Below, piece by piece: positions 22,089 to 26,645 of a stretch of 26,645 bases of DNA. Origin of the DNA: Clostridiales bacterium (GTDB lineage Bacteria; Bacillota; Clostridia; Christensenellales; CAG-138). Position 1 is the first letter of the stretch. Each line of letters begins with the position of its first letter. Made by a program: the position numbers and the translations under genes. The notes beneath the pieces were generated by a model. It was not told the DNA's origin and searched no databases. It worked only from the letters and a program-made list of their open reading frames with translations. The DNA is taken from the NCBI GenBank assembly GCA_004554165.1, contig SFNQ01000026.1:1-26645 (forward strand), read 5' to 3'.

Positions 22089-23492
22089 TTATCGTTCTAT
22101 ACGATCTCCTTTGCGGTGATATTGATCTGTTTGCGGAATGTCCCGGATAAGTATTTTGTAGTTATACCAGATGTGCTTCAGGTCTGTCAGCTTCGATTTG
22201 AGCTCTGCCAGGTCTGGCTTGTATGCGTCAAGCTGCCCCTTCAGCGCAGCGTATTCCGCTGTCAGTTCCTTCAGCGTCGGCAGCTTGCCATCATGATGCT
22301 CATAGACGGCTTGGGCTTTTTTGTGCGCTTCGATTTCTGCGCGATGTTCCTGATAGAATTTTGCAGACCAGCCGGATTCGCGAAACTGAGTGTATATCGC
22401 TTTCGTCCGGCGGTAATCCCGGATGGCTTGACGTTGGCGATTGATTTCTTTCATGCGATTCTGTGCCTGTCGGGTGAAAGCCTTCCTTTCTTCGCAGGCA
22501 GACTGCAGATCATCAATCTTCTGTTCCAGCTCTTCCGGTGATCCGATGTGATGCTCTTTCAGGAAGATGACCGTTTGAGATATTGCATCGATGTTGTTAC
22601 GCTCAGCCCATACCTGATAGCCTTTGCCCTTTCCGGCGCACAGCTTGCCTTCGATGTCGACCAGCCGCTTGACCTGACTTTCGGAATAATCAGTGCGTGG
22701 AATTTTCGGAATGTGCACATGATCACCAGCCAGCGTTTGCCGTAAAGTATCCTCATCGTATTCCGGGCCGAGGCTCTTCAACCGGATATAGCGTTGTCCA
22801 TCTGGCGGTTTAATGCTGATATGAGCTCCGCGCTTGATGCAGCATCCGGCATCTTCCAACATCTGCATAAGGGCGTCGAATCCGACTGGACGGTGCCGGA
22901 GAGCGGCATCGATCATGATTCGAAGATCATCCCGGTGACTGCTCTTTTTCCAATTGACCGCCCACTTGTCATATGGGACAGCTTTATCCTGTGGATTGCG
23001 GATGACTGATAATCCATTTTCCTCACACAGCGCATCGCTGATCTGCACCAGATCCCTGGCGGATCTTTTAACATCCCTGTATTTCTGCTGACCGTCCAGG
23101 CTCGTAGCGCAGAATATGATGTGGTTGTGGATGTGCTGTTTGTCGATGTGTGTGGCCACCACGAAAGCATGCTGACTGTCCGTTAGTTGTTCGGCCAATT
23201 CCTTACCGATCTCATTTGCTTTTTCCGCAGTGATCTCTCCGGGTTTAAAAGCCTGACGCACATGATAGGCGAGTACCTCATCTTTGCGTTTTCTGCCGGT
23301 TGTGTTCAGATATTCCTGACGATACAACATGAACTCATCCGCTGCAGTTTCGGGGGAACAGGCGTGGGACGAGATCAGAATCCCACCGTCCGTCTTTTCC
23401 GGGTTCATGATGTAATCCAGTCGCTCTTTGAGGCTCTGATGTGCTGTTTTGCCTTTTCCAACGTGAATTGAAATGATATGGGTGGTTGCCAT
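22089..23492 (-). CDS. MOBP-type relaxase (MobA/VirD2, Tn1549-like)
   Basis: A 467-residue relaxase that nicks the transfer origin and pilots single-stranded DNA during mobilization. The N-terminal domain shows the candidate nucleophile Y27 in LDYIMNPEKT, AYHVRQAFKPGEIT, and the metal-binding histidine triad H120-x-H122-N-H124 (QHIHNHIIF). This pattern matches relaxases of Tn1549-like and related clostridial elements. Residues about 320-430 are Lys/Glu/Gln-rich and probably coiled coil. ATG at 23492 has AGGGGGA about 6 bases upstream and begins the conserved MATTHI segment; a longer frame starts six codons earlier. It follows mobC by 14 bases and ends at a terminator. No type IV secretion genes are in view, so it needs a helper element. 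Confidence 0.92.
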   Translation of the reverse strand: MATTHIISIHVGKGKTAHQSLKERLDYIMNPEKTDGGILISSHACSPETAADEFMLYRQEYLNTTGRKRKDEVLAYHVRQAFKPGEITAEKANEIGKELAEQLTDSQHAFVVATHIDKQHIHNHIIFCATSLDGQQKYRDVKRSARDLVQISDALCEENGLSVIRNPQDKAVPYDKWAVNWKKSSHRDDLRIMIDAALRHRPVGFDALMQMLEDAGCCIKRGAHISIKPPDGQRYIRLKSLGPEYDEDTLRQTLAGDHVHIPKIPRTDYSESQVKRLVDIEGKLCAGKGKGYQVWAERNNIDAISQTVIFLKEHHIGSPEELEQKIDDLQSACEERKAFTRQAQNRMKEINRQRQAIRDYRRTKAIYTQFRESGWSAKFYQEHRAEIEAHKKAQAVYEHHDGKLPTLKELTAEYAALKGQLDAYKPDLAELKSKLTDLKHIWYNYKILIRDIPQTDQYHRKGDRIER

Positions 23493-23506
23493 GACATTCC
23501 CCCTTT

Positions 23507-23914
23507 TCAAAAGCGTGCGGCGGATGTGACTGCACCATCCGCCGCTGTGTTGCTATGTTTTTTCTCTGTTCGTAATCCATGGTCGTGTCCCAGCCGTTGC
23601 AGAATTTGGCTCAGGAGTTCCTTCAGTTCTCTCTGCTCATCGACGATTTCGTCAATTTCGGTTTCATAGATCGAGCCATGCTCGTTCAGTCTTCGGGCGA
23701 TCTGGTTGATGTTGCCGCTCATCTTGCCCATCAGGCGAACGGCCTCATGCATTTCCAGCAGATCCAGCTTCAGCAGATACCCATTCAGCATCATCACCCG
23801 GAGGTAAGTGGATCGGTTCCGGACGCCGAAGGATTTCATTTTCTGTCGGATGGCGGCATCCTCCTCAGACGACACTTTAAAGCTGTAGTGAATGTTTCGT
23901 TTTGCTTTTTCCAT
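23507..23914 (-). CDS. mobC: MobC-like relaxosome accessory protein
   Basis: A 135-residue MobC-family protein that helps the relaxase open DNA at oriT. The N-terminal part (FKVSSEEDAAIRQKMKSFGVRNRSTYLRVMML) is a ribbon-helix-helix-like DNA-binding segment. The middle helix MGKMSGNINQIARRLNEHGSIY is the MobC signature (SGNxNQIARxxN). The C terminus is polar and variable. AAGGAA lies 7 bases upstream of the ATG at 23914. It lies 16 bases downstream of the tnpV remnant and just before the relaxase gene, the normal mobC-mobA order. Confidence 0.9.
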   Translation of the reverse strand: MEKAKRNIHYSFKVSSEEDAAIRQKMKSFGVRNRSTYLRVMMLNGYLLKLDLLEMHEAVRLMGKMSGNINQIARRLNEHGSIYETEIDEIVDEQRELKELLSQILQRLGHDHGLRTEKKHSNTAADGAVTSAARF

Positions 23915-24954
23915 GATCGGTTTCCTTTGCTTACAGGGTGTTGATGATCTGATCCCTTACGATTTCTTCCGCTCTGCTGCGGATGCTGTTCATCCTGCGG
24001 ATCCATTCCATCTGGTCTACCGCCTTCAGGCTTTCTGTGATTCCTTCCTGCATCGCCATCTGCCGGGTCAACTGCTCCAGCATGGCTTGAGCGCGCTCTT
24101 CGGCATCTGCCAGATGCCTGTCCAAGGTGCCATTCAGGATCCTTCTTCTTCACTCCATAGAGGGATTTGATGTATTCCTGCATCTCCTCACAGAGGAATT
24201 TGGGCATCCTGATCGTCCGAACACTCTTCTTCGTCTTCGGTGTAGTGATCACGTCTTCTCCGTGGAGCCGCTGGTAGGACTTGCTGATGGACACGGTACC
24301 AGCTTTGAAGTCGAAGTCCCCGGGCGTCAGTGCCAGCAGCTCGCCCTCCCGGATTCCGCACCAGTAGAGCATCTCGAAGGCGTAATAGGACATCGGTTTA
24401 TCCATGACGGCTTCTGCGAACCGCTGGTACTCCTCCTTCGTCCAGAACTGCATTTCCTCCGCTTCCTTGCTCCCGATGTACCCCACCTTGGATGCTGGAT
24501 TGCTCTTCAGCCCGTAGTGCCGGACTGCGTGGTTCAGGATCGCCACCAGCTGGTTATGGATGCTCTTGAGATAGGTCGGCGAGTAGGGCTGCTTCTTTTC
24601 ATCCCGGTAGGCCAGCAGCTCATTCTGCCAGGCAATGATGTCCCGGGTTTCGATTTCGCTGAGCATCTTCTTGCCAAAGGTGGGGAAGAGCTTCGTCCGG
24701 ATCATGTGTTCCTTACTCAGCCAGGTGTTTTCCTTCAGACGGGGCCGAATGTCATGCTCATACAGCTCCAGAAAGGCTTCAAAGGTCATGTCCGGATCCC
24801 CATCGGTCTGCAACTGAAAGTTGCGTTCCCACTCCTGCGCTTCCCGCCGGGTAGCAAAGCCCCGTTTGCATTTCTGCCGCTTCACACCCTTCCAGTCGTG
24901 GTACCGGACCATTACATACCAAGTACCGTTTTTCTCATCCTTGTGTGTTGACAC
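23836..24954 (-). pseudogene. int: Tyrosine integrase truncated by deletion
   Basis: About 272 residues are a good integrase: an N-terminal arm-binding domain (GTWYVMVRYHDWKGVKRQK, RGFATRREAQEWERNF), the SAM-like core-binding domain (TFEAFLELYEHDIRPRLKENT), and the first half of the catalytic domain with the active Arg in WCGIREGEL and a Lys-bearing TPKTKKSVRTIRMP hairpin. Homology stops after YGVKKKD (near 24139). The HxxRH box and the nucleophile Tyr are absent. The frame then runs through tnpV DNA out of frame and ends at 23836 with nonsense protein. Start: GTG at 24954, 10 bases after AAGGAG; the earlier GTG at 24963 is too close to that site. The frame overlaps the xis gene by 20 bases. 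It cannot recombine DNA alone. Confidence 0.88.
23931..24143 (-). pseudogene. tnpV: tnpV C-terminal remnant
   Basis: About 68 codons in this frame (from about 24143 to TAA at 23931) read ILNGTLDRHLADAEERA, then QMAMQEGITESLKAVDQMEWIRRMNSIRSRAEEIV. This corresponds to the last half of TnpV proteins of clostridial transposons, as I remember the family: a helix, then EGVTEQLKA...QMEWVRRMNNI. The N-terminal half is missing. The only start is a TTG at 24125 without a ribosome site, because the upstream DNA is integrase sequence in another frame. It may be translated as a short peptide but is best read as a broken gene. Confidence 0.7.
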
Positions 24955-25150
24955 GCGATTCACACTCCTTCTGATCTGATGTACCGTACAGTCGCTCCTG
25001 TAAATACTGCCGGTTTACCCGCCCGGCGATGGTCATGTATCCCTTCTCACGGAGCTCCGCATTCAGTTGTTTGATCAGCCTGTAAGCATAGGATCTGGAC
25101 ACTTCGAGCTCCTGAGCCACTTCTTCTGCTCTTATAAATTGGTTCTTCAT
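24935..25150 (-). CDS. xis: Excisionase-like HTH protein
   Basis: A 71-residue basic protein with an N-terminal helix-turn-helix (FIRAEEVAQELEVSRSYAYRLIKQLNAELREKG) and a wing-like IAGRVNRQYLQERLYG. Small proteins of this pattern precede the integrase in many Firmicutes integrative elements and act as excisionases or directionality factors. Its last codons overlap the integrase start. ATG at 25150 has AGGAGG 5 bases upstream. It is the first gene of the operon driven by the consensus promoter at 25197-25225. It looks intact although its partner integrase is broken. Confidence 0.8.
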   Translation of the reverse strand: MKNQFIRAEEVAQELEVSRSYAYRLIKQLNAELREKGYMTIAGRVNRQYLQERLYGTSDQKECESRVNTQG

Positions 25151-25170
25151 GGGTTCCTCCTTTTTGAATT

Positions 25171-25225
25171 AAGCAATAACGCTTAACTTTAATATCATTA
25201 TATTAAGCATTATCGCTTGTGTCAA
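25171..25225 (-). promoter_or_regulatory. xis-int promoter with two repressor-type operators
   Basis: On the minus strand TTGACA (25220-25225) and TATAAT (25197-25202) are spaced 17 bp apart, a perfect consensus promoter. An AAGCATTATCGCTT site (25205-25218) fills the spacer, and a second, AAGCAATAACGCTT (25171-25184), lies downstream of the -10, 34 bp away. Both have the form TTAAGC-6 bases-GCTT(AA). Their position implies tight repression, most likely by the divergent XRE protein. Confidence 0.8.
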
Positions 25226-25270
25226 TGGGTTTATAAGGAGTATTCCAAACTTTTTTGCTAAATTTCCGTC

Positions 25271-25299
25271 TTGACGACCTTAAGCGAATTTGCTATGAT
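25271..25299 (+). promoter_or_regulatory. xre promoter with a third copy of the operator
   Basis: TTGACG (25271-25276) and TATGAT (25294-25299) are spaced 17 bp apart, 27 bases before the xre ATG. The spacer holds AAGCGAATTTGCTA (25282-25295), which matches the reverse complement of the xis operator (AAGCGATAATGCTT) at 10 of 14 positions. The geometry is the same as at the xis promoter, which points to autoregulation of xre. Confidence 0.7.
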
Positions 25300-25326
25300 A
25301 AATTATCCTGTTCAAGAGGTGATTTG

Positions 25327-25854
25327 ATGGCGACTGGCGAACGTATCCGTTTCTTCCGCACTTTACGGGGGATGACGCAAAAGTATTTGGGCCTTCTTCT
25401 GGGGTTTCCGGAGAGCTCGGCCGATGTGAGACTTGCCCAGTATGAATCCGAAGATCGCACACCCAAGGCAGATCTGACCGGGCAGATGGCGGAAGCGCTG
25501 GACGTTTCTCCCAAGTCCATCGCCGTGCCGGACATCGATACCATGGACGGCTTGATGCACACGCTTTTTGCCTTGGAAGACCGAAAGCTTCTTCGTATAA
25601 CCAACGCGGATGGTTTGATCTGTCTGCGCGCCGAGATTTTTGATGGCGGCATCCATGCAGCTGATCTGGAGCAACGTCTCCGGGCCTGGCAGGAACAATC
25701 CGCCAGGCTGGCTGCCGGTGAGATCACCAAAGAGGCGTACGACCGATGGCGGTATCATTACCCCGATTTCGACGACATGCGCATCCATGCCGCAGTCCCG
25801 CCTGGAGCATCCGCTGTGCGCAAACGCGGCCGGAAGCCAAAGTCGAAAGCCTGA
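25327..25854 (+). CDS. XRE-family HTH regulator of the integrative element
   Basis: A 175-residue regulator with an N-terminal XRE helix-turn-helix (about 5-65: IRFFRTLRGMTQKYLG, then RLAQYESEDRTPKADL). A C-terminal part contains AWQEQSARLAAGEITKEAYDRW and the family mark RWRYHYPDFD (140-149). Regulators of this family stand next to xis and int in many clostridial elements and resemble immunity repressors. The end differs from relatives, with a basic tail (VRKRGRKPKSKA). ATG at 25327 follows AGAGGTGA by about 5 bases; the longer frame upstream runs through the promoter and is excluded. It is divergent from xis with operators between them and is followed by a terminator. Confidence 0.88.
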   Translation: MATGERIRFFRTLRGMTQKYLGLLLGFPESSADVRLAQYESEDRTPKADLTGQMAEALDVSPKSIAVPDIDTMDGLMHTLFALEDRKLLRITNADGLICLRAEIFDGGIHAADLEQRLRAWQEQSARLAAGEITKEAYDRWRYHYPDFDDMRIHAAVPPGASAVRKRGRKPKSKA

Positions 25855-25870
25855 AAGAATAGACATAAAG

Positions 25871-25916
25871 AAAGCCCTCCGCTTGTGGAAGATTTCCTCC
25901 ACAGCGAAGGGCTTTT
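25871..25916 (+). terminator. Terminator of xre
   Basis: AAAGCCCTCCGCTTGTGGA pairs with TCCACAGCGAAGGGCTTT (one mismatch and a bulge) around a short loop, followed by TTTT. It starts 16 bases after the xre stop. Confidence 0.85.
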
Positions 25917-26223
25917 GAACAGGCTATTTTCACAGAGAGTGATAACCGGGAGGTGTTTTTCTCGCCTTTACCCCAAAGCCACCAGCGCAGTTTTCTGTAA
26001 AGACAGCTTCGGAGATGGTTATCATTTTGTTATCAGAGGCGGTTTGGACTGGGCAAATACGCTTGCGCTGCAAGGGTTTTCGCCTTTACAGCGGTCACTC
26101 CCACTCGGCAAATTCAGATATAGTAGGGTGTATTTGAGGTGATTTCGCAGGAAAAACTTTCGCAAATATGTTAATATTCCACCTGCTATTTTCTCTACAT
26201 AATTCCGGCACGGACGGACGCTG
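25917..26223. other. Gene-free right end region of the island
   Basis: No supportable gene. Contents: TGATAACCGGGAGG (about 25939-25952), similar to TGATAACAGGGAAG at 14872-14885; the 22-base copy at 26017-26038 of the left repeat; and a GAGTGGGAGTGA string on the minus strand (26095-26106). A minus-strand ORF crosses much of it but has no ribosome site. It probably holds an element end or attachment region. Confidence 0.35.
26017..26038 (+). repeat. Right copy of a 22-base repeat flanking the island
   Basis: Matches 14850-14871 at 19 of 22 positions in the same orientation (core TTATCATT, then TGTTATCAG). The two copies are about 11.2 kb apart and bracket the toxin-antitoxin pair, cas operon, mobilization genes, xis and xre. 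Confidence 0.5.
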
Positions 26224-26304
26224 TCAGGCACAGCGGATAACAGCCTTGCAAGAGGCGTTGTACCTGCGCTGGATATATTCTTGATAGGCTTTCTGGTCTG
26301 TCAT
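26224..26304 (-). pseudogene. N-terminal stub of an element-type sigma-factor-like gene
   Basis: ATG at 26304, 8 bases after GAGGGGG, reads 26 codons (MTDQKAYQEYIQRRYN, then CKAVIR) to a TGA. The sequence resembles, from memory, the first residues of the sigma-70-like regulators carried by conjugative transposons, which begin with an EYxxRRYNAFCKTVIRHA-type segment and are about 140-180 residues long. Beyond the stop no matching sequence continues in any frame. It is therefore a truncated gene with a still good ribosome site. Resemblance rests on one short segment. Confidence 0.4.
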
Positions 26305-26473
26305 GGAAATTCCCCCTCTCTGAATAATAGTGCGGGGCGGCAGCACTCCTTGCTGTCGCTCCTTGACTGCCTAACTGCGAAACCGGGCGGGGCTGTCAAC
26401 GGTGGGCGAAGCCCGTTCATCTTGACCGCCCGCTGGCTCGGCTGGCTTTGCTATTTACCCGACAAACTTGAAT
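26305..26473. other. Structured gap before the methyltransferase 3' end
   Basis: GC-rich with a GGGC/GCCC hairpin (about 26403-26413) and a GGCGGCAGCA/TGCTGTC pairing near 26336-26356. There is no ORF with support. It resembles spacers between cargo genes of conjugative transposons, but I cannot assign a function. Confidence 0.25.
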
Positions 26474-26645
26474 TTATTGTAAGGTATCACGTTTTACCTT
26501 CTTAAGCCTTACTATCATTACCATAGGAATTTCTTTGTTGGTTTTGAAACATTCTTCATAAAATCCATCAATGACAAATCCAGCTCTAAAACAAAGGTTA
26601 AAAATATCTTGTATGGAACGATGATAATAAATCTGCTCTTTCGGT
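26474..26645 (-). CDS. Class I SAM-dependent methyltransferase, C-terminal part
   Basis: The minus-strand frame enters from the window edge and stops at 26474-26476, giving the last 56 residues. YYHRSIQDIFNLCFRAGFVIDGFYEECF followed by KEIPMVMIVRLKK is the usual ending of small class I SAM methyltransferases (YHRSLxDxFNxxFxxGFxIDxxxEP...PxxLxxRxxK). The SAM-binding part lies outside the window. The stretch is AT-rich compared with the chromosome on the left. Substrate unknown. Confidence 0.7.
   Translation of the reverse strand, partial: PKEQIYYHRSIQDIFNLCFRAGFVIDGFYEECFKTNKEIPMVMIVRLKKVKRDTLQ

Noticed and set aside
24127..24951. Plus-strand ORF of 274 codons over the integrase
   Set aside because: Antisense shadow; the minus strand clearly encodes integrase domains in this stretch.

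Overview
The window comes from the chromosome of a spore-forming, Gram-positive member of the Clostridia (inference). Support is the YtxC-like sporulation gene, the strong AGGAGG-type ribosome sites, the sigma-A-type promoters, and clostridial genes such as the nadD/yqeK/rsfS cluster and a fused FeoA-FeoB. The species cannot be named from this sequence. Base composition splits the window in two: positions 1-13.4 kb are clearly GC-rich with housekeeping genes, and from about 13.75 kb to the right edge the DNA is less GC-rich, with an AT-rich stretch at 13.86-15.2 kb, and carries mobile-element and defence genes.

Housekeeping part. On the minus strand: a ferrous-iron transporter with FeoA fused to FeoB (230-2749), then a nadD-yqeK fusion overlapping rsfS (3609-4751 and 3235-3612), with a promoter upstream and a strong terminator downstream. 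On the plus strand: a membrane protein, a peptidoglycan-binding-domain protein, a tiny ORF and a membrane-anchored protein (4928-7170). Next come ytxC (minus), an HtrA/DegP-type membrane serine protease (plus), a flavin reductase (minus), and a metal-resistance operon (plus) of ArsR/SmtB repressor, free HMA metallochaperone and Zn/Cd-type P1B ATPase. The metal operon promoter carries four half-sites phased exactly 16 bp apart.

Accessory island. It begins with a C-terminal fragment of an element-type XRE regulator (about 13758-13871), an orphan two-helix membrane protein and a gene-poor stretch with several dyads. A Phd/YefM-RelE/ParE toxin-antitoxin pair follows, then a compact type I-C CRISPR operon in the order cas5c-cas8c-cas7c-cas3 (15970-21694) with its own promoter. 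No cas4, cas1, cas2 or CRISPR array is visible, and cas3 comes last instead of first. Downstream, on the minus strand, is a mobilization module: a Tn1549-like MOBP relaxase, MobC, a tnpV C-terminal remnant, a truncated tyrosine integrase and an excisionase-like HTH protein. A divergent XRE regulator (plus) closes the module.

How the parts fit. The cas genes could form a complete effector (Cascade plus Cas3) that has to use crRNAs from an array elsewhere, so this looks like an interference-only system carried on an integrative mobilizable element. The element appears immobilized: one deletion fused the integrase, before its catalytic HxxR and Tyr, out of frame to the tail of tnpV. That deletion also places mobC and the relaxase behind the xis-int promoter. 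Short near-identical repeats near 14.74-14.88 kb and 26.02-26.11 kb bracket the toxin-antitoxin/CRISPR/mobilization block. The right edge holds a decayed sigma-factor-like gene and the 3' end of a methyltransferase gene, so the locus looks like layered insertions and deletions.
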